37,303 nucleotides of DNA from Bacillota bacterium (GTDB taxonomy: Bacteria; Bacillota; Clostridia; Peptostreptococcales; Anaerovoracaceae), in NCBI GenBank assembly GCA_017443515.1, contig JAFRXM010000011.1, forward strand, positions 1-37,303, written 5' to 3'. Below are positions 24,743 through 33,162 of this stretch, piece by piece. Within the stretch, counting starts at the first letter, position 1. Every line of letters begins with the position of its first letter. The notes under the pieces are model-generated. The model saw nothing but the letters and a program-made list of their open reading frames with translations. It had not been told where the DNA came from and did no database searches. The position numbers were made by a program, and so were the translations under genes.

Positions 24743-26515
24743 ATGGCTAAGCTCGATCCTACCCAGTACAAAGACTGGCAGATTGCGGAAGCTGCAGAAA
24801 AGGAGCTTCCATCAGTAGACTGGTTCAGAGAAAAGATGGGTCTTCTCCCGGATGAGATCATTCCTTTCGGAAAGACACCGAAGCTCGACTTCATCAAGAT
24901 CATGAACCGTCTCAAGGACAAACCGGACGGAAAGTTCATCGAAGTTACTGCTATCACACCGACTCCGCTCGGAGAAGGTAAGTCTACCACAAGCCTCGGT
25001 CTCATCGAAGGTCTGGGCAAGCTGGGCAAGAACGTAGGCGGATGCCTGCGTCAGCCTTCGGGCGGCCCGACCATGAACGTCAAGGGCACAGCCGCCGGCG
25101 GCGGAAACGCTCTGCTTATCCCGATGACTGAGTTCTCCCTCGGTCTCACCGGAGATATCAACGACATCATGAACGCTCACAACCTCGGAATGGTAGCTCT
25201 CAACGCCCGTATGCAGCACGAGAGAAACTACGACGACGAACGTCTCGCACAGATCGGACTCAAGAGGCTCGATATCGACCCCGAAAGAATAGAGTGGAAC
25301 TTCGTAATGGACTTCTGCTGCCAGGCTCTGCGCAAGATGGAAATAGGACTGGGCGAAGGCAAGATGGATGGTTACAGGATGACCACCCGCACAAACATTG
25401 CCGTATCCTCCGAGCTTATGGCAATACTCGCAGTAGCAAAGGATCTCCCCGACCTCAGGAAGAGGATCGGCGACATAGTCCTTGCTTACGACAAGAAGGG
25501 CAACCCTGTCACAGCTGAGGATCTGGAAGTTGCAGGTGCCATGACCGCATGGATGCGCAACACCATCAACCCGACACTGTGCTACACCGTAGAGCATCAG
25601 CCGTGCCTCGTGCACGCAGGTCCGTTCGCGAACATCGCTATCGGACAGAGCTCCATCATAGGCGACAGGCTTGCACTCAAGCTGTTCGACTATCACGTAA
25701 CAGAATCCGGCTTCGCTGCAGACATCGGTTTCGAGAAGTTCTGGAACGTAAAGTGCAGACTCTCCGGCCTCAAGCCGCACTGCTCCGTAGTAGTAGCTAC
25801 CATCCGCGCACTCAAGATGCACGGCGGCGGCCCGGCAGTTGTTCCCGGAAGACCTCTTCCCAAGGAATACACCGAGGAGAACCTGGAGTTGCTTGAAAAA
25901 GGCTGCGAGAACCTCTTCCACCACGTCAAGAACGTCACGAAGAGCGGCATAATCCCCGTAGTCTGCATCAACAAGTTCTATACCGATACCGACGCAGAAG
26001 TAGCGCTTCTCAGGAAGCTCTGCGCAGAGCGCGGTGTACGCTGCGCTCTCTCCGAGCACTGGCAGTATGGCGGCGACGGAGCTATCGAGCTTGCTAACGC
26101 AGTCATCGACGCCTGCGAAGAAGCTGAGAACAGCCCGATCAAGTACCTCTACGATCTCGACACCCCGCTCAGAAAGCGCGTCGAGCTCATCGCCAAGGAA
26201 GTTTACGGCGCAGACGGCGTAGACTGGAGCCCGCTGGCTCTGGAGAAGGCCGAGCGTTTCGAGAACGACCCGAAGTACGCGGATTACTGCACAATGATGG
26301 TAAAGACACATCTTTCCCTCTCGCACGATCCTACGCTCAAGGGAGTACCCAAGGGCTGGAGACTGCCGGTAAGAGACATCCTCGAGTACGGCGGCGCAAG
26401 GTTCCTCTGCCCGATGGCAGGCACCATCTCCATGATGCCCGGAACCGGAAGCAACCCGGCTTACCGCAAGATCGACGTCGACACAGAGACAGGCGCTGTA
26501 AGCGGACTGTTCTAA
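24743..26515 (+). CDS. fhs: Formate-tetrahydrofolate ligase, divergent clade
   Basis: The protein has 590 residues and makes 10-formyl-THF from formate, ATP and THF, or runs in reverse to yield ATP. The P-loop is TPLGEGKST (74-82). The following segment reads [20 protein letters not shown], unlike the REPSLGPxxGxKGGAAGGG of the canonical acetogen enzyme, and [14 protein letters not shown] replaces HFTGDxHAITxAHN. It is about 30 residues longer than the usual form. These differences put it in a distinct clade of the family, but the catalytic core is intact. AAAGGAGG precedes the ATG, 39 bases after the corrinoid-protein stop. Confidence 0.92.
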   Translation: MAKLDPTQYKDWQIAEAAEKELPSVDWFREKMGLLPDEIIPFGKTPKLDFIKIMNRLKDKPDGKFIEVTAITPTPLGEGKSTTSLGLIEGLGKLGKNVGGCLRQPSGGPTMNVKGTAAGGGNALLIPMTEFSLGLTGDINDIMNAHNLGMVALNARMQHERNYDDERLAQIGLKRLDIDPERIEWNFVMDFCCQALRKMEIGLGEGKMDGYRMTTRTNIAVSSELMAILAVAKDLPDLRKRIGDIVLAYDKKGNPVTAEDLEVAGAMTAWMRNTINPTLCYTVEHQPCLVHAGPFANIAIGQSSIIGDRLALKLFDYHVTESGFAADIGFEKFWNVKCRLSGLKPHCSVVVATIRALKMHGGGPAVVPGRPLPKEYTEENLELLEKGCENLFHHVKNVTKSGIIPVVCINKFYTDTDAEVALLRKLCAERGVRCALSEHWQYGGDGAIELANAVIDACEEAENSPIKYLYDLDTPLRKRVELIAKEVYGADGVDWSPLALEKAERFENDPKYADYCTMMVKTHLSLSHDPTLKGVPKGWRLPVRDILEYGGARFLCPMAGTISMMPGTGSNPAYRKIDVDTETGAVSGLF

Positions 26516-26556
26516 AATAGTCGATCATATCGTTTAAGATCTTTAAATCATCGCCT

Positions 26557-26577
26557 GGACCGCGTTTTACGCGGTCC
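26557..26577 (+). other. Intercistronic hairpin
   Basis: The perfect 8-bp stem GGACCGCG / CGCGGTCC with loop TTTTA lies in the 87-base gap between fhs and the cyclodeaminase gene. There is no T-run after it, so it is more likely an mRNA stability or processing element than a terminator. Confidence 0.6.
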
Positions 26578-26602
26578 GGGCAGAAAATTATGGAGAACAA
26601 CT

Positions 26603-27220
26603 ATGTCGATGAATGACCTCAGTATCAAAGCATTTACAGACGAACTGGCGGCAAAGGTATCCGTTCCCGGCGGCGGCGGAGCTTCCGCTCTGGTCGGCGC
26701 GCTCGCGTCTGCGCTCGGCTCCATGGTAGGAAACTTCACCCTGGGCAAGAAGAAATACGCAGACGTAGAACCCGATATCATCCGCCTCATGGATGAAGCC
26801 GCAAAGCTTCAGGACCAGCTGCTTGCCTGCATTGACAAGGACGCAGAAGGATTTGAGCCTCTGTCGAAAGCATACGGTATCCCCAAGGATGCTCCCGGCA
26901 GAGATGAAACTCTCGAGAAGTGTCTGCACGACGCTGCTGCAGTTCCCATGGAGATCGCCGAGCTTTCCGCTAAGGTCATAGCCCTTCAGCAGGAATTTGC
27001 GGAAAAGGGCAGCAAGCTCATGGTATCCGACGCAGGCTGCGGCGCGACATTCGCAAGAGCAGCTCTCGAAGGAGCCATCCTTAACGTAAGAGTGAATACT
27101 AAGCTCATGAAGGACAGAGAGTACGCTGAAAAGCTGAACGCCCGCGTGGACGAGCTGCTCGCAGCCGGTCGCAAGGACGCAGACGCGGTGTACAACGCTG
27201 TGCTTGATGGCTTAAAATAA
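26603..27220 (+). CDS. fchA: Cyclodeaminase/cyclohydrolase family protein (FchA-like)
   Basis: The protein has 205 residues, the family length. The N-terminus (LSIKAFTDELAAKVSVPGGG, then GASALVGALASALGSMVGN) is the hallmark of formiminotransferase-cyclodeaminase / methenyl-THF cyclohydrolase proteins. In the one-carbon context here it most likely interconverts 5,10-methenyl-THF and 10-formyl-THF, linking to the ligase upstream; formimino-THF deamination is the alternative. GGAGAACAACT precedes the ATG. Confidence 0.87.
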   Translation: MSMNDLSIKAFTDELAAKVSVPGGGGASALVGALASALGSMVGNFTLGKKKYADVEPDIIRLMDEAAKLQDQLLACIDKDAEGFEPLSKAYGIPKDAPGRDETLEKCLHDAAAVPMEIAELSAKVIALQQEFAEKGSKLMVSDAGCGATFARAALEGAILNVRVNTKLMKDREYAEKLNARVDELLAAGRKDADAVYNAVLDGLK

Positions 27221-27258
27221 ATCAGTCCCACCAACAATAAAAAAACAGGAGATGTAAA

Positions 27259-28071
27259 ATGATTATTATTGCTGAAAAAATCAACGGTTCCATTCCCTCC
27301 ATGTCAAAGGCCATCCAGGAGCACAACGCAGACTGGATCAGAGACATCGCAAGAAAGCAGGACGAGGTCCTCAGCGATGACGACTTCATCGATTGTGCTG
27401 TAGGCATTGAAGAAGGAGAACTCGAGACAATGGAATGGATGATCAACCTCATCCAGGAAGTTTCCGACAAGAAGATCGCTGTTGACAGCCCCAACCCGCA
27501 GATCTGCCTCGATGCTATGAAGTTCTGCAAGCGCCCCGGAATGATCAACTCCGTATCCGGCGAAGGCAATAAGGTAGACCTCGTGTTCCCCGTGATCGCG
27601 AACACCAAGTGGGATGTAATGGCTCTTCTCTGCGACGACACCGGTATCCCCAAGACTGCCGAGGACCGCATCAGAGTTCTGAACAACATCATGGCTAAGG
27701 CAAAGGAATACGGCATAGCTGAGAGCCGCATCCACATCGATCCGCTGATCGAGATGCTCTGCACCGCTGAAGACGGTATCGCGATGGTCCTCGAAGTTAT
27801 GGACTACATCAAGGAGCACTATCCGCAGGCTCACATCTCCGGTGCTGTTTCCAATATTTCTTTCAACCTGCCTTACAGGAAGATCGTAAACCAGGCATTC
27901 ACCGTAGTCTGCATCCAGCACGGTATGGACTCCGGTATCTTCGACCCCCTCAACAGGGATCTGCGCGGATCCATCTACGCAGCTGAAGCTCTCACCGGCG
28001 AAGATTACTACTGCATGGAGTATGTAGGCGCATTCCGCGAAGGCATCTTCGGACCGCAGGACAAGAAGTGA
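27259..28071 (+). CDS. Methyltetrahydrofolate:corrinoid methyltransferase
   Basis: The protein has 270 residues and belongs to the pterin-binding TIM-barrel family of AcsE/MtvA/MtqA-like enzymes. The start IIIAEKINGSIPSMSKAIQE matches AcsE-type proteins, and VDSPNPQ, MINSVSGEG, IDPLIE and SNISFNLP mark the pterin-binding pocket with its Asp and Asn residues. It moves a methyl group between the corrinoid protein and THF. ACAGGAGATG lies before the start. It overlaps the next gene by a GTGA junction. Confidence 0.9.
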   Translation: MIIIAEKINGSIPSMSKAIQEHNADWIRDIARKQDEVLSDDDFIDCAVGIEEGELETMEWMINLIQEVSDKKIAVDSPNPQICLDAMKFCKRPGMINSVSGEGNKVDLVFPVIANTKWDVMALLCDDTGIPKTAEDRIRVLNNIMAKAKEYGIAESRIHIDPLIEMLCTAEDGIAMVLEVMDYIKEHYPQAHISGAVSNISFNLPYRKIVNQAFTVVCIQHGMDSGIFDPLNRDLRGSIYAAEALTGEDYYCMEYVGAFREGIFGPQDKK

Positions 28072-28625
28072 TCGATAAGAAACAACAAAGAAAACAGGCA
28101 ATAGAAGCAAGGCGCGCCCTTTCAGAAGAGGAGCGCGCCTGTTTCAGCTTGCAGATCAGTGCAAACATAGCAGGGCTCGAAGTATTTAAAAAGGCAAGGA
28201 CCATACTCGCGTACGCCGCCACCTGGGACGAAGCGGATCCTTCGGCGGTCTGCGCTCTTGCGCAGAAGCTGGGAAAGACCGTGGCATACCCGGTCTCCTA
28301 TAAAGGCGGCGTCATGGACTGCTACGCTCCGGAAGGCCCCAAAGACTGGAAAGACGGAATTCTCGGCCTGAGGGTGCCGGACACATCCAAAGCCAGGCTG
28401 GTGCAGCCCGGAGAGTTCGATCTGGTGCTGGTTCCGTGTGTGGCTTTCGACGAAGAACTGCGCAGGCTCGGCCACGGAGGAGGGTACTACGACAGGTATC
28501 TTCCGAAATGCGTCAACGCCAGCTTCGTGCTCGTGGGATTCGAAGCGCAAAAGCTGCCTCAGATCGCGGTAGATGAGCACGATATTTTGATGAATGCTAT
28601 TGCAACTGAAAAAAAAATATATTAG
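28068..28625 (+). CDS. 5-formyltetrahydrofolate cyclo-ligase
   Basis: The protein has 185 residues and converts 5-formyl-THF to 5,10-methenyl-THF with ATP, returning a storage or inhibitory folate to the C1 pool. The family motif GHGGGYYDRYL (135-145) is clear, as is the basic N-terminus KKQQRKQAIEARRALS. The GTG start at 28068 overlaps the upstream stop (GTGA), so translation is coupled. The stop codon TAG forms part of the -10 box of the riboswitch promoter. Confidence 0.93.
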   Translation: MIDKKQQRKQAIEARRALSEEERACFSLQISANIAGLEVFKKARTILAYAATWDEADPSAVCALAQKLGKTVAYPVSYKGGVMDCYAPEGPKDWKDGILGLRVPDTSKARLVQPGEFDLVLVPCVAFDEELRRLGHGGGYYDRYLPKCVNASFVLVGFEAQKLPQIAVDEHDILMNAIATEKKIY

Positions 28626-28628
28626 AAT
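28600..28628 (+). promoter_or_regulatory. Internal promoter of the riboswitch-folT-folC unit
   Basis: The -35 TTGCAA (28600-28605) and -10 TAGAAT (28623-28628) are 17 bases apart, within and at the end of the cyclo-ligase gene. The predicted start near 28635 lies just before the riboswitch. Confidence 0.65.
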
Positions 28629-28638
28629 ACAAATGTTA

Positions 28639-28732
28639 GGACAGAGTAGGTAAAGGCGCGTCAAGTGCCGGCAGATGGGAAGTTGCTGCCGGACGAAGGG
28701 ATAGCCGCGATGCCTTTGCCGCATCCGCTGCC
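28639..28732 (+). ncRNA. Tetrahydrofolate (THF) riboswitch aptamer
   Basis: The layout matches the folT-type THF riboswitch. P1 is GGACAG / CTGCC. P2 is GGTAAAGGC / GCCTTTGCC (28649-28657 with 28712-28720). P3 is a perfect CCGGCAG / CTGCCGG (28668-28674 with 28686-28692), with GATGGGAAGTTG in and beside its loop. GCATCCGCT sits in the 3' junction, where CATC (28722-28725) can form the pseudoknot with GATG (28674-28677). GCGTCAAGTG and GGACGAAGGG also resemble the class consensus. It precedes a folate transporter gene. Confidence 0.92.
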
Positions 28733-28776
28733 ATAAAAGGCTCGCTCCTTTTGTGGCAACTGTGCCATGAAGGGAG
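28730..28776 (+). promoter_or_regulatory. Translational expression platform of the THF riboswitch
   Basis: Two hairpins exclude each other. One is GCCATAAAAGG / CCTTTTGTGGC (28730-28740 with 28747-28757), which takes bases from the P1 3' strand. The other runs CTCC ... GTGGCA / TGCCAT ... GGGAG (28745-28776) and buries the folT Shine-Dalgarno AGGGAG. Ligand-stabilised P1 would favour the second and switch translation off. Confidence 0.6.
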
Positions 28777-28783
28777 TTTTATT

Positions 28784-29314
28784 ATGAAAAAGATAAGCAC
28801 AAAAATGCTCGTCACTCTCGCATTGCTTCTCGCAATGGAGATCATTCTTTCGCGTTTTCTCTCGATACAGACCCCGATAACAAGGATAGGCTTCGGCTTT
28901 ATCCCTCTTGTCATGGCCGGTATCCTCTTCGGACCCGTGCCTGCGGCTATCGTAGCGGTACTTGCCGACGTGCTCGGCGCTCTGCTGTTCCCGATAGGCG
29001 CTTACTACCCGCCGCTTACCATAACATCGCTTCTGGTGGGTCTTACTTACGGGTTCTTCCTCCACAAGATAAGCTTCGACCACAAGAGCGCTTCCGACTG
29101 GATCAGGATAGTTGCCTGCGTCATCGTAAGGCAGGGAGCCCTCGCGCTGCTACTCCAGTCCTACTGGCTGTCTTTGCTGCAGGGCATCACATACAAGCAG
29201 TGCCTGGTGACAAGAGTGCCTCAGGTGCTCATACTCGCCGCTGTGGAGATAGTATTTATACCTGTTCTTATTAAAGTAGCCGACATGCTGAAAAAGGCAA
29301 TGCATCTTAATTGA
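28784..29314 (+). CDS. folT: ECF transporter S component, folate-specific
   Basis: An integral membrane protein of 176 residues with about six hydrophobic segments. The pattern RIGFGFIPLVMAGILFGP, then ADVLGALLFPIGAYYPPLT, is typical of FolT, the substrate-binding subunit that works with the shared EcfAA'T energy module encoded elsewhere. The THF riboswitch upstream supports folate as the substrate. ATG 28784 is chosen because AAGGGAG lies 7 bases upstream. Confidence 0.93.
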   Translation: MKKISTKMLVTLALLLAMEIILSRFLSIQTPITRIGFGFIPLVMAGILFGPVPAAIVAVLADVLGALLFPIGAYYPPLTITSLLVGLTYGFFLHKISFDHKSASDWIRIVACVIVRQGALALLLQSYWLSLLQGITYKQCLVTRVPQVLILAAVEIVFIPVLIKVADMLKKAMHLN

Positions 29315-29335
29315 CAGAAAGCATCAGGAGTTGAA

Positions 29336-30619
29336 ATGACAAAAGAAGAAGCCATAGGCTATATAGAAAACTACGGTTGGAGCACCACAAGGCTGGGGCT
29401 GGAGCGCACCAGAGAGCTTCTGGAAAGAGTGGGCAACCCCCAGAAAAAGCTTAAATTCGTGCATGTTGCAGGCAGCAACGGCAAGGGCAGCACCTGCGCC
29501 ATGCTGGCCAATATCATGCAGTATTCAGGATATAAGGTCGGAATGTACATCTCCCCGTATATCCAGGATTTCTGCGAGCGCATACAGATCAACGGTGAAT
29601 ATATCGATGGCGATTCTCTGGCGAGGATCACCGAGTACGTCATGGCCCAGGCAGAGGCCATGGATGACCATCCGAGCCAGTTCGAACTGGTTACCGCCAT
29701 AGGAATGATCTACTTCCTTGAAAACAACGTGGACATAGTAGTCCTGGAAGTAGGAATGGGCGGCGCTCTGGACAGCACCAACGCCATAGATGCTCCTGAA
29801 GTTGCGGTTATTACCAATATAGGCCTGGAGCATACCGAGTATCTCGGAAATACAATAGAAGAGATCGCGGCAAACAAGGCTGGCATCATAAAGACGGGCT
29901 GCAATGCGGTCTGCTACGACGGAGCCCCGTCTGTTACCGAAGTCGTAAAAGAAGTCTGCAGGGAAAAGGGCGTCGCCCTCAAGTGCGTGGATTTCGCAAG
30001 GCTCATACCGCTTGAAGCAAGCCTTGAAGGACAGAAGTTCCTCTGGGACGGCGAAGAGTACGAACTGGCGCTTCTCGGCGACCACCAGCTGCACAACGCA
30101 GCGACAGTCCTCAATGTAGTAGAGGCTCTTGAGGAGAGAGGCTGGAAGATCCCGCCCGAGGCTGTAAAAGAAGGTCTTAAGACCGTTAAGTGGCCTGCAA
30201 GGCTCGAGCTCCTTGGCAGAAAGCCGCTGTTCCTTCTGGACGGAGGCCATAATCCGCAGTGTGCCGAGGCGCTGGCCGCAGCCCTTGACAAGTATCTGGG
30301 TGAAAAGAAAGCAGTGTTTCTCCTTGGCGTTCTTGCCGACAAGGATTACCCGTCGATGATGAACATGATGCTCCCGTACGCGTCCGAATTCATCTGCCTT
30401 ACACCTTTCTCGGACAGGGCGCTTCCCGCCGACAAGCTTGCTGAGTTCTTCCACGGGCTTGGCGCAAAGGCGACTGCCGCACCGGATTATCCAAAGGGCA
30501 TCAGGATGGCTGAGAAGGCTGCCGGCAAGGACGGTGTGGTAGTGTGCTTCGGCTCCCTGTATCTGGCAGGGCACATCCGCACGGAGTACGGGAAACTGCA
30601 CAGCAGAAAAAAGGCCTGA
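29336..30619 (+). CDS. folC: Folylpolyglutamate synthase / dihydrofolate synthase
   Basis: The protein has 427 residues. The P-loop VAGSNGKGST (44-53), VGMGGALDSTN, TNIGLEHTEYLG and ANKAGIIK are Mur-ligase-family motifs specific to FolC, and the C-terminal domain has LLDGGHNPQCAEAL. It adds glutamates to folates, trapping them in the cell and increasing cofactor affinity; dihydrofolate synthase activity may also be present. It lies 21 bases after folT, with AGGAG before ATG, so it is under the same riboswitch. A terminator follows. Confidence 0.94.
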   Translation: MTKEEAIGYIENYGWSTTRLGLERTRELLERVGNPQKKLKFVHVAGSNGKGSTCAMLANIMQYSGYKVGMYISPYIQDFCERIQINGEYIDGDSLARITEYVMAQAEAMDDHPSQFELVTAIGMIYFLENNVDIVVLEVGMGGALDSTNAIDAPEVAVITNIGLEHTEYLGNTIEEIAANKAGIIKTGCNAVCYDGAPSVTEVVKEVCREKGVALKCVDFARLIPLEASLEGQKFLWDGEEYELALLGDHQLHNAATVLNVVEALEERGWKIPPEAVKEGLKTVKWPARLELLGRKPLFLLDGGHNPQCAEALAAALDKYLGEKKAVFLLGVLADKDYPSMMNMMLPYASEFICLTPFSDRALPADKLAEFFHGLGAKATAAPDYPKGIRMAEKAAGKDGVVVCFGSLYLAGHIRTEYGKLHSRKKA

Positions 30620-30661
30620 CAGTCTGAACAGGGCTTGAAGGGATTAAACATAGCTGATTGG

Positions 30662-30687
30662 AGCAGCGGCCAAAAACCGCTGCTTTT
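30662..30687 (+). terminator. Terminator of the folate operon
   Basis: The stem AGCAGCGG / CCGCTGCT with an A-rich loop is followed by TTTT. Confidence 0.8.
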
Positions 30688-30689
30688 AG

Positions 30690-31010
30690 CTTGTGGAAGA
30701 TCACGTCGATAACTTATGCGGCATGGGCCCAAAACCCGCTGAAACAGGCGATTTTGAGCCTCAGGAGCGGTCGGTATGAATAGCCGGGCAGGAGCATGGC
30801 TTTCGAGGCTGTGCGCAGGAGGGATCTCGCTTCCGGAGATGAGCAGAAGCTGACGTGCAAGGCCGGATGTAGGCCTTAGCGCAAGCTCAGTGAGGATCGC
30901 GACCGGCGATCCGAACGTGTCTTGCGCGTGCGCCAAAGGCTGCGGCGAAGATCCGCCCGAAGCGAGCCTCCGAGGAATTCCAGCCGAGAAAGTCATGTTC
31001 CGCCGGCAAA
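30690..31010. other. Gene-free hairpin-rich region, possible structured RNA
   Basis: There is no convincing gene in about 320 bases; the reading frames present have unstructured arginine/proline/serine-rich translations. Several consecutive stems are visible: GCATGGCTT / AGGCTGTGC (30794-30814), ATCTC / GAGAT (30824-30840), AAGGCC / GGCCTT (30859-30877) and GGATCGC / GCGATCC (30894-30912). It lies between the folC terminator and the oad-operon terminator. It is not recognisable as RNase P, tmRNA, SRP or 6S RNA. It may be an undescribed ncRNA, a dispersed repeat or decayed sequence. Confidence 0.35.
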
Positions 31011-31013
31011 GAA

Positions 31014-31041
31014 AAACCCCGGTCGTAAAAAACCGGGGTTT
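31014..31041. terminator. Terminator of the oxaloacetate decarboxylase operon
   Basis: The 9-bp stem AAACCCCGG / CCGGGGTTT is followed on the minus strand by TTTTT; the plus side has only TTT. Confidence 0.8.
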
Positions 31042-31074
31042 GAAAGCTTTTGACTTTTGTGAACGTGCTGCGGA

Positions 31075-32343
31075 TCAGCCGCCGAATACTGCCAGCAGGA
31101 AGCCTGCGGCAACAGCGGAACCGATAACACCGGCTACGTTCGGGCCCATAGCGTGCATGAGCAGGAAGTTGGACGGGTTAGCTTCCTGTCCGACCTTCTG
31201 GGAAACGCGCGCTGCCATGGGTACTGCGGAAACGCCTGCGGAACCGATGAGCGGGTTGATCTTGCCGCCGGTGACTCTGTACATGAGTCTGCCGAGGAGC
31301 AGGCCGCCGCATGTAGCGAACTCGAAGGCGAGGAGACCGAGTACGATGATCTCGATGGTCCTGATGTTGAGGAACCTGTCATATCTTGCTGTAGCACCGA
31401 CGGAGGTGGCCAGGAAGATAGTAACGATGTTCATCATCGCGTTCTGAGCGGTGTCGGAGAGTCTGTCGGTGACGCCGGATTCCTTAAAGAGGTTGCCGAG
31501 CATCAGGCAGCCGAGCAGAGGAGCTACCGACGGGAGCAGCAGGCAGGTGAAGATGGTAACGATGATGGGGAAGAGCACCTTCTGGGTCTTGGATACCGGA
31601 CGGAGCTGTTCCATCTTTGTCTCTCTCATCTCCTTGGTGGTGAGGAGCTTCATTACCGGGGGCTGGATCATCGGGATCAGAGCCATGTAGCTGTAAGCCG
31701 CGATGGCGATCGGGGCCAGGAAGTCCGGAGCCAGCTTGGATGTGAGCCAGATGGCTGTCGGGCCGTCGGCGCCGCCGATGATGCCTATGGATGCCGCTAC
31801 GTTAGAGGGGAATCCGATAACGATAGCGAGCAGGAAAGCAATGAATATACCGAGCTGCGCAGCTGCGCCAAGAAGCAGGGACTTGGGGTTTGCGAGGAGC
31901 GGACCGAAGTCTGTCATCGCGCCTACGCCCATGAATATCAGCGAGGGGTAGAGGCCGATCTTTACGCCGATGTACATGATATCCAGCAGGCCGCCGGCAT
32001 GTATCAGTTCCGTAAACGTCAGGTTCACTACACCATCGGCAAACACGAAGCCGTGTTCAGCTATGAACGCCTGCAGTTCCGGCGTGAGCGTTTCTATGGC
32101 CTGGCCGTTAGCGATATACAGGTCCCAGAGCTCGGGGTTGTACATGTTGCCGAACGGAAGGTTCGTAAGGAGCATTCCGAAGGCTATGCCCACCAGGAGC
32201 AGCGGCTCGAACTTTTTGACGAGTCCGAGGTAGAGGAGGAAGCACGCGATGATGATCATCACGATCTGCCTCCAGTCTGTGAAGATCCCGTAGAAACCCG
32301 AGGTCTTTGCGAGTCTTCCTAATGTTGCGATAATATTTTCCAT
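31075..32343 (-). CDS. oadB: Sodium-translocating decarboxylase beta subunit
   Basis: An integral membrane protein of 422 residues with many hydrophobic segments. It decarboxylates carboxybiotin and couples this to export of sodium ions. The key motif IGGADGPTAIWL contains the essential aspartate (Asp193), and SVGATARYDRFL and GPNVAGVIGSAVAAG are typical of OadB/GcdB. GGAGG precedes the ATG at 32343. It is the last gene of the operon. Confidence 0.95.
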   Translation of the reverse strand: MENIIATLGRLAKTSGFYGIFTDWRQIVMIIIACFLLYLGLVKKFEPLLLVGIAFGMLLTNLPFGNMYNPELWDLYIANGQAIETLTPELQAFIAEHGFVFADGVVNLTFTELIHAGGLLDIMYIGVKIGLYPSLIFMGVGAMTDFGPLLANPKSLLLGAAAQLGIFIAFLLAIVIGFPSNVAASIGIIGGADGPTAIWLTSKLAPDFLAPIAIAAYSYMALIPMIQPPVMKLLTTKEMRETKMEQLRPVSKTQKVLFPIIVTIFTCLLLPSVAPLLGCLMLGNLFKESGVTDRLSDTAQNAMMNIVTIFLATSVGATARYDRFLNIRTIEIIVLGLLAFEFATCGGLLLGRLMYRVTGGKINPLIGSAGVSAVPMAARVSQKVGQEANPSNFLLMHAMGPNVAGVIGSAVAAGFLLAVFGG

Positions 32344-32356
32344 CTATACCCTCCGA

Positions 32357-32770
32357 TCAGATCACGAGGAGAAGATCGCCGGTGGCTACTACTGCGCCCT
32401 TGGAAGTTGCGATCTGCTTTACGACGCCGTCCTGCGGTGCGAGGACTTCGTTCTCCATCTTCATAGCTTCGATGATGAGGAGCACTTCGCCGGACTTTAC
32501 TGCCTGACCCTGGGAGACCTTGATGTTGAGTACGTTTCCGGGGAGCGGTGATGTGATCTTGCATCCGTCTGCTGCGGCTACAGGAGCTGCTGCGGGAGCT
32601 GCTGCCGGTGCTGCGGCTGCGGGAGCTGCGGCTGCGGGGGCTGCGGCCTTGGGAGCCGGCGCCTTGGGGGCCTTGACTTCGTACTCGTCGATGAGCATGG
32701 CCTGGCCGTCTTCAACTACTACTTCGTAGATTTTGTTGTTGAGGTTGATCTTGTACTTCATGGTATTCAT
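32357..32770 (-). CDS. Biotin carboxyl carrier protein of the decarboxylase
   Basis: The protein has 137 residues: a short N-terminal segment, an alanine/proline-rich flexible linker (about 34-67) and a biotinyl domain with EAMKMEN, whose central lysine carries biotin. It shuttles the carboxyl group from the carboxyltransferase to the beta subunit. In many bacteria this domain is fused to OadA; here it is separate. The ATG at 32770 overlaps the previous stop (ATGA); a second ATG (32761) with AAGGATGA upstream is an alternative start. Confidence 0.93.
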   Translation of the reverse strand: MNTMKYKINLNNKIYEVVVEDGQAMLIDEYEVKAPKAPAPKAAAPAAAAPAAAAPAAAPAAAPVAAADGCKITSPLPGNVLNIKVSQGQAVKSGEVLLIIEAMKMENEVLAPQDGVVKQIATSKGAVVATGDLLLVI

Positions 32771-33162
32771 CCTTTTATTTCCCTTATAGACTTGAATCTG
32801 AGTTCGTTGAGCGGCTTACCTAAGGTGTCCGCGACTATTGCCATTATCATTGCCGCATCCTTCGGATCGGTGTTGTAGAGCTTGATCTCTCCGGCGGTTC
32901 CGGGTGCGGGGTCGTCTCTTCTGACCGGTTCTGGCAGAGCTGCTTCTTCCGGAGCCGGGATCTTAGCGGCGGCCTGAGCCTTCTGTGCCTTCTTGTCGGT
33001 GACCTTGACGAGGATCTTGATGATGATCATCAGGAAGACGAGAGCGAAGAATACCACGAGCATTCCGAGTATCGCGTAGAGCACGCCTTCACCGAAGGTG
33101 AGGTTGCCGACTGCGAGATTAGTAGCTGCCGGAGCTGCGGTGGTTACCATTGTTCCATCCAT
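32767..33162 (-). CDS. oadG: OadG-family gamma subunit
   Basis: The protein has 131 residues. One transmembrane helix (about 26-50, VLYAILGMLVVFFALVFLMI) is followed by a charged/alanine-rich linker and a C-terminal segment (DPKDAAMIMAIVADTLGKPL) that probably contacts the carboxyltransferase. Gamma subunits assemble the complex at the membrane. The ATG overlaps the oadA stop by one base (TAATG). Confidence 0.87.
   Translation of the reverse strand: MDGTMVTTAAPAATNLAVGNLTFGEGVLYAILGMLVVFFALVFLMIIIKILVKVTDKKAQKAQAAAKIPAPEEAALPEPVRRDDPAPGTAGEIKLYNTDPKDAAMIMAIVADTLGKPLNELRFKSIREIKG

Noticed and set aside
24812-26326. Long minus-strand frame of about 500 codons opposite fhs
   Set aside because: It is a codon-bias shadow: the sense strand encodes a complete formate-THF ligase with all motifs, and the antisense product resembles nothing.
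30487-30996. Minus-strand frame of 169 codons across the gene-free block
   Set aside because: Its translation is rich in Pro, Ser, Arg and Leu with no domain, it runs into the antisense of folC, and it has no ribosome site.
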